Assembly: GCF_012489685.1 (NCBI RefSeq)
Contig: NC_080042.1
Location: 21,280,150 to 21,344,149 of the forward strand
Length of the DNA stretch: 64,000 bases
Origin: Lotus japonicus
Taxonomy: Eukaryota; Streptophyta; Magnoliopsida; Fabales; Fabaceae
Reading direction: 5' to 3'
The position numbers and the translations under genes were made by a program. The notes beneath the pieces are model-generated. The model did no database searches, had not been told where the DNA came from, and was given only the letters and a program-made list of their open reading frames with translations. Of this stretch, positions 9,606 through 21,259 are shown in pieces. Every line of letters begins with the position of its first letter. Position 1 is the first letter of the stretch.

Positions 9606-11576
9606 CGATGAGTGTCCTTCGGATCTTACCGTTGCCGATCAGGGCTTCAATGACGATGGGGTCGTCTTCTTCGCCGGTGTCCTCGCCGTAATCGTCCTCC
9701 GTGAAGGTAATGGCCACCTTCTGCCTCGGGGGGTGGAGGGACCCTGGTCGGGGCCTTCCAGCCGCGGACATGATGACGCGGGTACTCCTTTTCCGGCTGT
9801 TGTTGGTGGGTCCGCCTGCGGCCCATCCTCCTGCTATTGAACCGACGCTGACTAGATTGCTTCCATGTTGTCTCCTGACTTCATCCCGGCCGTGGCGGTC
9901 GGGGCTTCTTCTCCGTTCTCGGCTTCGTCCGCGACGCTCGGGACTCTGGCGACGCTCGGGGCTCTGGCGACGGGGTGGAGTCCTGTCCCGACGATCTACC
10001 GATCGGCGTTTGGGGGGAGTCCGGTCTCGGTGTCTTGGGGGGGTCGGTGTCCGCCTTGGGGGTGGCGAGCGCGGGCGCTGGAGGGCCCCTGTCGACACAG
10101 CTACATACCTGGACAGTCTTCCTGCTCTAATTAGTTCCTCCACCTTGTCCTTGAGGTTCAGGCATTCGTCAGTGTTGTGGCCCAGGCTGTCGTGGAACTC
10201 ACAGAACCTCTTGGAATCCAGCTTGTCCCCTCTCGTCAGGAGTGGGGGGGCACGGTCTCTGAGGTCGGTGGAGGCTTTCTCCCTCAGGATACGTGAGAGG
10301 GAGGAGTTCAGTGGGGTATAACTATCATACTTCTTCCGCTTCGACTTCCGGTCGTCCTGACCCTTCCGTCGGGACTCCCGGGTCGAAGGCTGGTCCTTAT
10401 GTTCCTTCATCTTCGGAGGTCCTTTGATCGCGAGTGTCTGACTCGCGGCTCTTAGGGTCGCGGCATCCTCCATGTTTATGAATTTCTCTGCTCGAGCTAG
10501 AAATTCCTCTAGAGTGTTGGCTGGCTTGCCGTCCAGCGAGGTCAGGAACGGTCCTGGTGCAAGAGCTGCGGTAGCCAGGACCAACCTAGTGTTGGGGAGA
10601 AGACCGGTGATATCACCGGCCTCCTTGTTGAACCGATTAAGAAATGCCTTCAGAGACTCCTTCTCTTTTTGCTTAACCAAAGCCAAAGTTTGTGCGGTCT
10701 TCGGTATGCTGCGAACCGAGGAGTACTGGGCTAAAAAGCAGGACACGACCCCGTTCCAGTCGTGCAGTGAGTTGCTCGGTAAGTTCTGGAACCAGTTCAT
10801 GGGTCCTTTTCCAAGGCTCATGGGGAAGCATCGGCAGTATAAAGGGTCGCTGGCCCCAGCATACTGCATCACGCCCACGAAGAAGTTCACATGTTCCTGC
10901 GGGTCGGTGTCTCCCTCGTAGAGCTTCACTTTGGGTCGTGCCCCCCCCTGAGGGAAAGGAAACGCCATAATCTCAGGGGATAGAGGACCTCCGATCGGTG
11001 CTGGATAGGTGACAAGCGCGTTGTTGGACCTGGGGCGGTTATGAGTCCTGTCCCGAGTCGAGGATGGGCTCCTGCGCCTAGAGGGGCTCCAGCGGGGAGA
11101 GTGGCGTCTCCGTGGCGTATGGCTGGCCACCCGCTCGGCTGCGGGTGCCCGGCGGCGTGCTTCCTGGAAGTAGGGGGTGCGATCGGGCCCCCGTTCGTCT
11201 CCTCTTCCTGGGAAAACGCGGGCAGGGGGCGCGATTGAGTTTCCTGCTCTTCAAGTTGTCGCAGGCGTGCTCGGAGCATGTGAATCTCCTCTTGAGCGTC
11301 TCGAATCCTCATACTATGGGCCTGCTCTCGCCCCGCCCCATTGTCCTCTTCCATTGCCCGGATGCGAGCCTCCAAGCGGCAGAGTGCCTCATGGGCCGCA
11401 TGTGGGGTAATGGCCGCGGGTTCCGGCGAGCGAGGGGGTTGTGGTTGAGGAGTCGGGGGAGGAGGGTGTTGTGGAGGAGGAGGAGGGGTTCTGCGAGCCG
11501 TAGTTTCGTTGACAGTCTCCACATGGCCCTCAGGAGTTGGTACAGGACGGCGTGAAGTCTGACGTGTCTCTACCAT
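9577..11576 (-). pseudogene. gag of the gypsy element, frameshifted, fused to a deleted protease start
   Basis: The ATG at 11576 opens a 216-codon frame with a proline-rich start and a coiled coil (LCRLEARIRAMEEDNG ... LRARLRQLEEQ). The rest of gag is in another frame (to 9577) and contains the capsid-like retrotransposon gag domain (KLYEGDTDPQEHVNFF, WFQNLPSNSLHDWNGV, RSIPKTAQTLALVKQKEKES), an Arg/Ser/Pro-rich basic tail and a FCEFHDSLGHNTDEC knuckle-like motif. The frames swap at a run of five G/C near 11173-11177, so one indel explains the break. At the 3' end the protease begins (IGNGKIRRTLI) but jumps within a few bases to KDLLPYDHD: the active-site segment normally between them is deleted near 9600-9610. 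Confidence 0.86.
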
Positions 11577-11635
11577 AGCTTGCTAGTTGATGACTTGAGG
11601 CGACGGCACGCGGTGTTGGGAAGAGTTTTACCAGA

Positions 11636-11653
11636 TCCCCACAGACGGCGCCA
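11636..11653 (-). other. primer binding site of the gypsy element
   Basis: Two bases inside the 5' LTR the minus strand reads TGGCGCCGTCTGTGGGGA. The first eight bases are complementary to a tRNA 3' end ...CGGCGCCA. The same kind of site follows the 5' LTR of the second gypsy element at 26465. I do not assign the tRNA with certainty. Confidence 0.7.
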
Positions 11654-11655
11654 AT

Positions 11656-12189
11656 TGATCTGGGAGAGATCAAGCTACCCGTTGACGAGGGGTAGGAGGG
11701 AAGGGATCTGGACGCGTTGAAGGACTCCAAGTAGGCAAGGTCCCGGGAGGGGCTCCTGCAAGACACTCCGATGCTAAAGTCAGTGGGAGAAGTAGTAAGA
11801 ATGGTGAGTTTGGAGAGAATACGTTACCTTTAGATTGAAGAAGTGTTCCCTTTATATAGGAGAGGTAGAACTAGGGTTGGAGCCATGCAACGTCATGCAT
11901 GGCTCGTACTTGGGGGCACGGATCGCCGTTGGATTTCCTGCAGAGGAACAGTGATCCAACGGTTTGGGGGCCCCTACGGATCTGCACCAGCCAACCTACC
12001 TCCTAGGGTAGTTGGCCTAGGTCAACCTCTAGATAGTGGGCCCCGGGTCCCTTGTCCTCACCCTTGGTGGTGGGGCCCATGAGCAGGGGGTTCTTAGACT
12101 CCCCCAAACTGTCCCTTGGCTAGGGCGTTCCGTGGGGTCCAGCCCCGTCCTGGGTGCCCTGTCCGTCCCCGGTCAGGGTTCCCGGAACA
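11656..12189 (-). repeat. 5' LTR of the gypsy element (right copy)
   Basis: 534 bp, same termini as the left copy, followed by the target duplicate CTTTC. A TATATAAA box on the minus strand lies at 11851-11858 and should start transcription leftward into gag. Confidence 0.93.
11851..11858 (-). promoter_or_regulatory. TATA box in the 5' LTR
   Basis: TATATAAA on the minus strand in the setting CTCCTATATAAAGGG, about 195 bp from the inner LTR edge; the usual place for the U3/R boundary promoter. Confidence 0.65.
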
Positions 12190-13050
12190 CTTTCATTTTT
12201 TTTCCAATCAAATTTGTGGTGAGATAATCCCCATATTTTCTATTGATCATGCAAATCTTTGTAGACGCTAGTCTTTCATTCTAATATATGGCGTACTTTC
12301 CTTAAAAAAATTTATATAATATTGATATAAATAATTAGTAGGAAAAATTAATCTTTTTGATATAATCAAATTAAAATATATAACAAGTTTTATAAACATA
12401 AATTTGGAAAACTCTATTTTAGAATGTACCACCGTTAATTGTAGTCACTAGCTCATCATCTTGACGAGAATTTTACACGCACTAAACTGTAATTTTACTC
12501 GACTGAACATTAAATATGCTTTATTTGTATGGACGATTGGGGATTGAATGTCCGACTTTATGTTTAAGAAAAGAAGTGATAAACTTTCACTACACTTTAT
12601 TGTTGTCTCTGAATGGTAACTCAAGTAATAAAAAATAGGGGATGTAGGTCGGATGGAAAGAAACCAATCCCTAAAAAGTGCAATTTATCTTTCCAATATA
12701 CCAAAAAAACACACTTCATTGTTAATTTTCAGAACTCTTTGCGCGTAATTTAGAACTAATAACAAAATTGGCGTGATGCAAATATACAATACTCGATAAT
12801 TAATTTAGCATGATATGCAAAATTAAAGCTCTAGCATACTGCATATAAATATTTCGAAAGTTAACATAGTTGTTAAAATCAAATCCTAATCAGATATAAT
12901 TCCTAAACTAACAAGTAACAACTAACTATGAACTTTTTAAAAAAAAAAAAACTAACTATGAATAAGAAAATTCATAAACTTCCTAAATGTAAAATAACTC
13001 AACTTGTAAATCTACTATCTCATACCAAGATTCCGAGTTTCCACTACAAG
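12190..13050. other. AT-rich intergenic DNA
   Basis: Begins with the target duplicate and the second tandem copy of the interrupted repeat (to about 12290). The remainder is AT-rich without a coding frame; I see nothing else in it. Confidence 0.5.
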
Positions 13051-13449
13051 CTAGCCTTGTGGACGACGTGAATCACGTGATTGTTTAGGGAAGAATGATT
13101 TCACACTAGGGCCTAGAGATAATTCTAAATTGAGATCATCAGAAGGTTGGTTGTGCTCAGAGTATCTACCATTAGCAACAGCAACATTCACACGTTGGGC
13201 CGGTGGAGGACGATTGCCTAAAGACAAGTCAAGCGACATAAATGAGGGTTGGACATGTGGAGCACGAGCGGGTCGTTGGACACGTGAAACAGGAGCGCCT
13301 ATGGACAACTCTAGCGACAGAGACGGGAGTTGGACATGTGGAGCACGAGCGCCTGTGGACAAAATTGGGAACAAAGGTGGGTCACAAATTGTACATAGAG
13401 TGCTTAGGGGCTGAGCAGGATTTCTTGCACAATTGGAACACCACGCCAT
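13051..13449 (-). CDS. 132-residue protein with three LxLxL (EAR-like) motifs, unidentified
   Basis: An intronless minus-strand frame starting MAWCSNCARNP, with four cysteines in the first 25 residues (WCSNC ... LCTICD), which could bind zinc. Three leucine motifs of the EAR type follow, at about residues 45 (LSLELSIG), 72 (SLDLSLG) and 106 (NLELSLG). The first two sit in an internal repeat with the shared phrase RAPHVQ. EAR motifs recruit TOPLESS-type corepressors in plants; that function here is inference. The frame stands alone in AT-rich DNA and is richer in GC than its surroundings, which favours a real gene or a recent gene fragment. No TATA box or other exon was found with confidence. 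I do not recognise a named family. Confidence 0.5.
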   Translation of the reverse strand: MAWCSNCARNPAQPLSTLCTICDPPLFPILSTGARAPHVQLPSLSLELSIGAPVSRVQRPARAPHVQPSFMSLDLSLGNRPPPAQRVNVAVANGRYSEHNQPSDDLNLELSLGPSVKSFFPKQSRDSRRPQG

Positions 13450-14124
13450 CTCGATGATGAAAATCCTTGAATAAGGAAGAGAATTTTTTTTTGGAAAACT
13501 ATCGTAAAAGGTTTTAGACAGTATATTTTTCCATGGTTTAAGACCATATGATTATATAGTTGGGCGGAGAATGTTATAATTTAAAACCGTATAATTTCCA
13601 ATTTTCATCACAAAATAAAAATTAAAAAAATAATCACAAAATAATTGGATTTGATTCTTTTCTAATGTGCAGATGCAACTGAATAAGATATTTAATAAGT
13701 TGAGAATCCAAATTACATTTAGCAGTTTAAGATGGAGCAAGTTCTAAATTTTTGACACAAGATCACATACTAATATACGTTCCAAGATAATGCTTCCTGA
13801 AAAAAAAAGTAATAAATAGGTAACCAGAAGCAGCTATGAGGAATATTGACTACAATATATAATTTTTTATCATTGATTCTTTCTTAATATAGTGAGACTT
13901 TCAAAAAAATATATAATATAGAGAGAAATTCTTCTTTATTTTTCCCCAATTAACGGGCTTCTATCGCACCGTCAATTTTATTTACGACTCTCTATTAGGC
14001 TGTGTTTGGCCTGATTTATTTTTGACACTTTAAGGTTACTTTTAAAAAAATTGGACAAAAAACACTTGATAATGAACTTTTTACAAAGAAAATATAAAAA
14101 AGTGACTTTGGAGTAAAAAGTAAA
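13450..14124. other. AT-rich intergenic DNA
   Basis: No gene seen. Around 13995-14110 the sequence (GGCTGTGTTTGGCCTGA, then AAGGTTACTTTTAAAAAAA) resembles the reverse complement of 15150-15215, a weak hint of a diverged terminal-repeat element enclosing the triplet tract. Confidence 0.35.
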
Positions 14125-14154
14125 ATGCATGATGGAGCTTTTTACAAATACTTG

Positions 14155-14990
14155 TACCTTCCACCATCACCAACACTTGTACCATCACCTCCACCACAAC
14201 CGTCACCACCACCATCGTTGCTACCGCCACGACCACCATCTCCATTGCCGCATACCACCACCACCACCTTCATTTCCACCAGCACCATCACACATCACTA
14301 CTATCGTCACCCTCCACCACCACTTCTACCATCATCTCCACCACAACCGTCCACCACCACCATCATTGCCACCGTCACGACCACCACCTCCATTCTCATC
14401 ACCACCACCACCTCCATTTCCATCACCCCCATCACAACCACTACTACTGCCACCGTCCAAAACGACCACCTTTACCATCACCTCCACCACAACCGTCCAC
14501 CACCACCATCGTTACCTCATCCACGATCACTGTCACCCCCACCGACACCACCACCACCATCACCTCCACTGCTAACGCCACACTCCACCACTAGCACCAC
14601 CACCACCACCATCTTTACATCACCTTCTCGACAACCGTTCACCACCATCACCATTGCCATTTCCACGACTACCATCACCACCACTGCCACAACCTTCATT
14701 GCCACCAACCCCACCACTTTCATTGCCACATGCTGCTACCACCACCCACTACCTCTACCATCATCTCCACCATAATTGTTCACCGCCACCATCGTTGCTA
14801 CCACCATGACAACTAGTGTCGCCTCCTGAACCACCACCATTGTCGTTACCGCCAACTCTTCCTTCATAACCCCAATACCATCGCCTCCACCATCACCACC
14901 ACTGCCACCAACAGTAACAACCATCGCCACCGCTACCACTGCCAATAGGTAACACCGGCCTCCAACACCAGTGTTACCTGACCCTCCACC
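14155..14990. repeat. CCA/CAC triplet-rich low-complexity tract
   Basis: About 830 bp of imperfect (ACC)n with ATC and GTC variants. Long open frames on both strands (Pro/Ser/Thr/His-rich or Val/Gly/Met-rich) are by-products of the triplet composition and are not called as genes. Confidence 0.9.
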
Positions 14991-14999
14991 ATTATGTTG

Positions 15000-15240
15000 C
15001 TTCAACCACCCAGTGTTGTGAATTTACTAACTAACTAATAACTTTTAAATTAAAAGTAGATTTTAAGAAACAAACAAATAACTTTTACTTTTGTCTAGGC
15101 TCTTATTTTTAGTTTTACTTAAAAGTAATTTTTAAGAAATTTTCCGATGTACCAAAAAAAAGGTAACTTTTAAGAAAAAAAAGTCAGACCAAAAATCTAA
15201 TATTTATTATTACTCTCCTAATTTAAATCTAATACTGATT
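15000..15240. other. AT-rich spacer
   Basis: A/T-rich with repeated ACTTTTAAG / TAAAAGTAA phrases; possible right end of the weak terminal-repeat element mentioned for 13995-14110. No gene seen. Confidence 0.35.
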
Positions 15241-15272
15241 GATATATATATATATATATATATATATATTAC
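15241..15272. repeat. TA dinucleotide tract, left border of the endogenous virus
   Basis: About 13 TA units directly abut the first viral base (15273). A longer TA tract abuts the other end at 23196-23248. Confidence 0.85.
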
Positions 15273-15476
15273 GGTCTCTGGTTGATATAGTGTGTCTTTG
15301 TAAGTAAAAAGAAAAAAAAGAGTTTTCTTAATCAAAGCCAGTTTTCTGAGGGATTACTATAAGGATAGTGTGAGTTACCCCTGCAGTCTAGTGGTCCCGG
15401 CAGTAAAGCCTTGGATAGGTAGTGAGCCCGTTGGTTTAGCTAGATTGGGAAGAAGCACGAACCCTGGTACAAACCT
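15273..15476 (+). repeat. viral leader, first copy (repeat of 21956-22157)
   Basis: About 204 bp starting GGTCTCTGGTTGATATAG and ending TGGTACAAACCT, almost identical to 21956-22157 apart from the length of an A run. This copy lacks the primer binding site that precedes the second copy, so the genome is cut at its 5' end at the TA tract. Confidence 0.88.
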
Positions 15477-15485
15477 CATTAAAAT

Positions 15486-16445
15486 ATGGCAAGATTAATT
15501 AAAACCTTAAGTGAGATAAGCTTGGGAAAACCCAATAATAAAATGATAATCCAACCTTCAGCCTCTAGTACCGAGGAGATCAATAGATTGTCTCAACAAG
15601 AACTAGAAATAGCCTCTATAGAAAGGGCCCTTCAAAATTGGTCAATACCCATAGTCAAGAAAAAAGAAATTTACAAACACCATACTTTGTTCAATAGGTC
15701 TGACGACTGTATTTTTACAATAGAGTGTTGTCAGCATAGTTCTGATCACAAGAGTACCATAAAATTGTTAAATGAAAATATTTTAGATCAACATGTAAAA
15801 AATGGATATAATTTCATTCACATAGGTTTAGTGCAAGTAGCTGCAAAACCTAATTTCTGACTAGGAGTCAATTCTCCAATAATTGTCATGTTGAGAGACA
15901 TGAGATTGTTAAAACCAAAAGATTCTTTAATTGCCGTTTTAGAATCAAACCATCATGATGGTCCTGTTTTCTTCAATTGTTATCCAAACTATGCCATGAA
16001 TTTACAAAACAGTTGGACTAAAAATGCTTTGCAACTAGATGTGTTGGCAAATGATGACATATTTGAAGAAGATAGTTATTCTTTTTCAATAATATATAGA
16101 GTTTATTATAAAGTTTCAAAAATTAATTATAATTTTAAAGCCTTAAGATCATCACCAAAACAAGAAATTGTTATGTTAGAAGCAAATCTAAAGAGATCTT
16201 CAGTACAAGTTCCGAAGAAGCTTACTCTTGATGAAATTATGAGTAAGGTTCCTGAAGAATGGGTATTCAAGAACTCTTTACCTCAACCAAAAGTTCATAA
16301 TATACAAGTACGAGAACTAATTCAAGAAGGAACAAACCTAACTCTAAGGATGAATAGATCAAATTCATTTGCTATTAGAACTCCTGAACAATTATACAAG
16401 GTAGATATCCCAAGGTCCTCTGTATCCTCAACAGAGTCAACAATA
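15486..16445 (+). pseudogene. viral movement-protein-like region (30K-type), broken
   Basis: Starts at the first ATG after the leader. The frame is interrupted by TGA at 15858-15860 and resumes in the same frame. Visible features are the charged N-terminus and a central core (LIAVLESNHHDGPVFFNC, SFSIIYRVYYKVSK) of the kind found in caulimovirid movement proteins, which carry virus through plasmodesmata. Near 16440 the frame runs into an unrelated frame: a deletion has removed the segment joining it to the coat-protein region. Confidence 0.65.
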
Positions 16446-17583
16446 AAACTTAAAGGGTTAGCTCGCCAATCTTTACTGTCCAACCATGTCTGATTACCGA
16501 TGGTATAAAGACATGTTCTTTTCAAAAGTAGTATTAAGAGAAGATGAGTCTAGTGCATTCTGGAAATAACGCTTCATAGCTGGACTTCCGAGACTAATGC
16601 GAGAGAAAGTCTACCAAACCATTCAAACCTTCAGTGATAGCTCTCCTAACTTTGACTTATTAACCTTCGGGCAGATTCATAATGCAATAATTCATACTGG
16701 TTTGCAAGTCTGTACCGACTTCAAACTCCAATATAAAATGCAAAAGGAAGTTTCAATAAGCCGACGAGAAGTAGGAAACTTCTGCCAACAATATGTTGTA
16801 GAACCTATTAGTGCTCCTACTACACAACAAAAAAGAGTTGCTAAGAGAAAAGCTCAAAAAGATTTCTCAACAAATAAGAGACCTTTTAGGAAAAGATCTA
16901 ATTTTCAAAACTATCAAAAATCAGAGCAAACCAACAAAGGCTCTAGTAAGAAGCCTACTAAAAGCTCTAATAATAATAAGAAAAATGTTTGTTGGAAGTG
17001 TGGCAAACCTGGTCACTACGCCAATAAGTGCACAACCCAGCAAAAAATTAATAACCTTAAACTTGATGACAACATCAAACAAAGTTTATTAAGTGTTTTA
17101 ATCAGCATTGAGGAACCTAAAGATTTGTCTACTTCAGAATATGAAGAAGATGACGAAGTCAACCAAATTGAATACTCAAATGAAACAGATTCTAATTTTT
17201 CTGAAAATGAAGAAAGGGAGTGTATAGGTCAAGATGATACAAGTCCTTGTGACTGTTCAAGGTGTCTCAGACAATTTAACGTGCTCACTTAAGATCAAAA
17301 TCTCAGTTTAATTTCCATAATTGACAAAATGGAAGATTCGCCCCTTAGAGATGAATTCATAAGTCAATTGAATGTTTTAATCGAAAAAACTGAAAAATTC
17401 AAAATTGAAGAAGTTAACCCAATAAGCATGAATGAGATCTATAAAAAATTTAAAAAACCAAGTGAGACTGCCTCAATAAAAGATCTTCAAGATGAAATTA
17501 AAACACTCAAAGAAGAAATAACTATTTTAAAACAAAATGACATTAACTTAGAATACAGGTTAATGGAACTAGAAGGAAAATAA
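16446..17583 (+). pseudogene. viral coat-protein-like region with CCHC zinc knuckle, broken
   Basis: One reading frame (positions equal to 1 modulo 3) with stops at about 16567, 17290 and 17581. It contains a Lys-rich basic stretch followed by a CWKCGKPGHYANKC knuckle (about 16984-17030), the nucleic-acid-binding signature of caulimovirid capsid proteins, then an acidic Glu/Asp tail and a coiled coil (DLQDEIKTLKEEITILK). The start of the region is missing by deletion; a related piece survives in the inverted fragment at 22158-22700, where the codon at the first stop is still Glu. Confidence 0.7.
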
Positions 17584-19631
17584 ATCTTAAAAACTCAAAA
17601 GCACAAAGCTAGTTCTCCTGGGTGTGAGAATTCAGATAGTAATCAAGAAGCATATATTAATATGCTTAATTTGATTACTATACATAAATGGCATTGTGAA
17701 ATCACCTTGTTAATTCATGAAGAAAGATTTGACATTGTTGCTCTAATAGATAGTGGAGCTGATGTCAATTGCATTCAAGAAGGATTGATTCCTACCCAAT
17801 ACTACGAAAAAACTACAGAAGGAGTTAGTAGTGCCACAGGGTCAAAACTTAATATACGATACAAATTATCTCAAGCAAAAATTTGTAAAAATAAAATATG
17901 TTACACTACCTCATTTGTTTTAGCAACAAACATATCAAACAAAGTTATATTAGGGACACCTTTTATAAGCTTACTATACTCATTTAAAACTTCAAGAGAA
18001 GGAATAATTACAAAAGCTCTAGGTCAAGAAGTTTTCTTTGAATTCTTACAGCCTCCAAGATTAAAAGAATTAAACCTACTACAAGATGCGTCAATTTCAA
18101 AAGTCAACCTAATTCAGCGGAAAAGAGTCAATCTAATTCAACAGAAAAGAAAACATATTAATATGTTGAGTAAAGAAATTCAATATACAAGAATTGAAGA
18201 ACAGACTCAGACTCCCAATCTTCAAAAGATAATAACAGAGTTTCAAGATAAAATAGAAAAAGAAATTTGTGAAACAAATCCAATGACTTTTCATCATCGG
18301 AAGAAGCACACAATTACTTTACCATATGAAGATGGATTCAATGAAAAGGATATACCTACAAAAGCACGACCCATTCAAATGAATCAACAATATTTAGAGT
18401 ATTGTAAAAAAGAAATTTAAGAATATTTAGACAAAGGCTTGGTTAGACCCTCAAAATCACCATGGAGTTGTTCAGGGTTTTATGTACTAAATGCCTCAGA
18501 ATTAGAGCGTGGGGCTCCAAGATTAGTCATTAACTATTAACCTCTTAATAAGATACTAAGATGGATTAGGTACCCAATACCGAATAAAATAGATTTGATC
18601 AAAAGATTGCATAATTCTACCATATTCTCTAAATTTGATATGAAATCCGGGTATTATCAAATTTCGGTGGCGGAGGAAGACAGATCTTTGGGCATTATGA
18701 ATGGAATGTGATGCCCCAAGGTCTTAAAAATGCTCCTAGTGAATTTCAGAATATCATGAATGAAATCTTTAATCCTTATATGGAGTTTTCAATAGTTTAT
18801 CTAGATGATGTCTTAATATTTTCAAAAAATATTAGTCAACACATTCAACACTTAAACAAATTCATTGAAATTATTAAAGAGAATGGTTTAGTAGTTTCGG
18901 CCAAGAAAATGAAAATCTTTCAAACTAAAACAAGATTTCTTGGTTATGAAATTTATCAAGGCACAATAACCCCTATTCAAAGATCATTGGAATTTGCCGA
19001 TAAATTTCCAGATGAAATCAAAGATAAAAATCAATTACAAAGATTCTTAGGTTGTGTAAATTATATAGCTGATTTTATTCCAAACATTAGAGTCATATGT
19101 GCTCCTTTGTTTAAAAGGCTTAAGAAAGATCCACCACAATGGAAAGAAGAAATGACCCTAGTTGTTCAAAAGATAAAGCAGTCAGTCAAATATCTTCCAT
19201 GCCTAGGAATACCAGACCCTGAAGCCTCTTTAATAGTAGAAACAGATGCCTCAGATTTAGGTTATGGTGGGATCCTTAAACAAATATGTCCTAATTCTTC
19301 AAAAGAAAAAATTGTGCGATTTTATTCAGGAATTTGGCATTCTGCCCAACAAAAATATTCAACTGTCAAAAAAGAGATTTTCGCAATCGTTTTATGTGTT
19401 ACAAAATTTCAAGATGATCTTTTTAACAAGAAGTTTTTAATCAAGACCGATTGCAAAGCGGCCCCGTCTGTTTTACAAAAGGATGTTAAAAATTTGGTTT
19501 CAAAACATATTTTCGCCAGATGGCAATCATTACTTTCATGTTTTGAATTTGATATTATTCATATTAAAGGAGATCATAATTCCCTTCCAGATTTTCTAAC
19601 AAGAGAATTCTTACAGGGAAACCATGAGTGA
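17584..19631 (+). pseudogene. viral protease, reverse transcriptase and RNase H, broken
   Basis: The retropepsin-like active site LIDSGADVNCI is at about 17742. RT begins in the same frame, with stops at 18418 and 18538, and includes KFDMKSGYYQI. Near 18690 a small deletion shifts the frame; RT continues from 18708 with MPQGLKNAPSEFQNIM and the catalytic YLDD (about 18798-18809). RNase H follows with ETDASDLGYGGIL and HSAQQKYSTVKKE. The terminal codons overlap the start of the next ORF (ATGAGTGA at 19624-19631), an economical viral arrangement. There is no integrase. Confidence 0.8.
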
Positions 19632-20915
19632 AAAACCGACTTCGAAAGACCATTATGGTCCCCCACTGGGATCAACCAGAAAACTACCAAATTCAATATC
19701 AGGATCATCAACCCCAGTGGCAGTAACACCACTTAAAATGATTAAGCTTCCTAGCCCATCAACACCAATAAAATCTTCTCAGAGGCCCACTGTCTCTCAG
19801 ATAGAACAAACTCCCTCAAAATCAAAAAGCTCGTTAGTCCCAATATCCAACAAGTATTCCATACTAGACTATCATAACACAATTTCCACAAAAACTCTAG
19901 GCAAGACAGAACAATATGAGTATCAAGAAAAACCAGAACGCCTTCCGTCAATCATGATCGAAAAGGCTTTGTTTGACTGTCACCCAAGAGAAATTGCTAA
20001 ACAAGTATTTCCTCCAAACTTTCATTACATGCCCGGACACCCTTCAAAAGGAAGACTCTTTTACGATTTTATCTTAGTGGACACTGAATCAATAGAAGTT
20101 ACCCATAACAAAGACAAAAATGGAGAAATCATTTACTCAAAGGTGAAGATCCTCAAATTTCTCAACATACAAGAATGGAACCAACCTCTGTTCCAATCAC
20201 AACAGTTCTCAAGAGAATTTACTCCATCAAGGCACAATTACTTTGATTACATGGATGCATGGTACTACTTTCTATATCTCCGACCATTCCAACATTCATG
20301 GTTTGTATGATTCAAAAAGGGAATTTATTTGAGATTCTCACAATGGTTCAAATTATGGTTTCATCAGGTAGGACTAGATTTTAGCATCTTCCCTGAAGAA
20401 GTCCAACCTTTATTCAAACACTTTGTTCAAAAGACTCCTTTTCGTCCAGAAGAAAAGCTTTATATTTCACTGCTTCACATGCCATCTCCTGGATAATGAT
20501 CTGGGATTGGTGTTCATTTCAACTTTATAATGAAACTGATCTCTATCAACTTCAAAGGGCTATCCGAATTAAATGGTGGGCTAAGTTCGACATCAAGTTA
20601 ATTCAGAAGGCTAAAATTGATGAATGGGCAAAAAATTATCTTCTTACCCAGAAGAGCCAAGCACAGTTAACTGGCACACCATCTACGTCTCTAATCAACC
20701 AAGAGGCCTTATTCTTACAAGAAAAGTCAAAGATCATGGCTGAACTAGCCTCAGCCACCTCTCAAGAAGAATTCAGATCTAGATTGGAGCTAGTTTCGGG
20801 AAGTCAAAAATCTGATTCACTAGAAGACGAAGCTTCCTCCAATATTCAAGACAATAATTATCTTCAAGAAAATGGAGATGATTGTTTCAATATGGGCTTC
20901 GACTCTTTCTATTAA
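19624..20915 (+). pseudogene. second viral ORF, unknown function, broken
   Basis: It begins at the ATG overlapping the stop of the RNase H frame. The Ser/Pro/Thr-rich N-terminus is followed by a conserved-looking block (FDYMDAWYYFLYLRPFQHSW). A TGA at about 20308-20310 replaces a Trp codon still present in the inverted copy (22728-23183), and a one-base loss near 20458-20465 shifts the frame before MIWDWCSFQLYNETDLY. It ends acidic at 20915. The position matches the unexplained ORF2 of florendoviruses. Confidence 0.6.
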
Positions 20916-21141
20916 GTGGAAGACATAATTGCAAAAGACAAGACATTTGGATCAAGATCAAAGCAAATCATGGCAAAATGACAAAAGTGATAGGCGTGGC
21001 AGACAAGTTCTATTAGCCATCAACCCAAAAGAAGAAGCAGCCAAAATAGTCATCAATAATTTTCAAAAAAGAAAACTCGAGTTATTTCAAAAAGTAACCA
21101 GAGTTATCATAACCCAAGATACAGTAGTGGTTCAAAGTATG

Positions 21142-21149
21142 TATAAAAG
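21142..21149 (+). promoter_or_regulatory. candidate viral TATA box
   Basis: TATAAAAG in GTATGTATAAAAGAAAG downstream of the last viral ORF, where caulimovirids keep their 35S-type promoter. It lies 112 bp before AATAAA, which fits a short terminally redundant transcript. Confidence 0.55.
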
Positions 21150-21253
21150 AAAGCTTACCCATTCGGGGAAGGCGTCCGGAAAAACCCATCTCCTTCTCTC
21201 TCTCAATCTGTGTAATATCTCTTTCGCATTGTAATCCATGTTTTGAAGTTCTC

Positions 21254-21259
21254 AATAAA
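21254..21259 (+). terminator. viral poly(A) signal
   Basis: AATAAA in TTCTCAATAAAAGCTC, downstream of the TATA box; the usual order in a caulimovirid intergenic region. Confidence 0.55.

Larger units (their letters stand above)
1280..12189 (-). mobile_element. Ty3/gypsy LTR retrotransposon, Tat-type, complete but inactivated
   Basis: A 10,910-bp element lies in minus orientation. Two 534-bp LTRs begin TGATCTGGGAG and end CCCGGAACA and differ at only about two positions, so insertion was recent. A perfect 5-bp target duplication CTTTC lies at 1275-1279 and 12190-12194. The order on the minus strand is 5' LTR, PBS, gag, protease remnant, reverse transcriptase, RNase H, a second RNase H, integrase, then a 4-kb region with an antisense gene and a small ORF, then the 3' LTR. 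The second RNase H and the antisense ORF point to the Tat lineage. The element cannot act alone: the protease active site is deleted, integrase has two stops, and gag and pol carry frameshifts. It is GC-rich compared with both flanks. Confidence 0.93.

Noticed and set aside
9701..11555. Several plus-strand frames of 90-200 codons opposite gag
   Set aside because: They are shadows of the GC-rich gag frame; composition mirrors the sense strand and no domain is visible.
14125..14775. Long plus-strand frames rich in Pro, His, Ser and Thr
   Set aside because: They are products of the CCA/CAC triplet tract; both strands and several frames are open at once.
20929..21234. 101-codon frame downstream of the viral second ORF
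   Set aside because: Overlaps the viral promoter region and TATA box; no domain; likely fortuitous.
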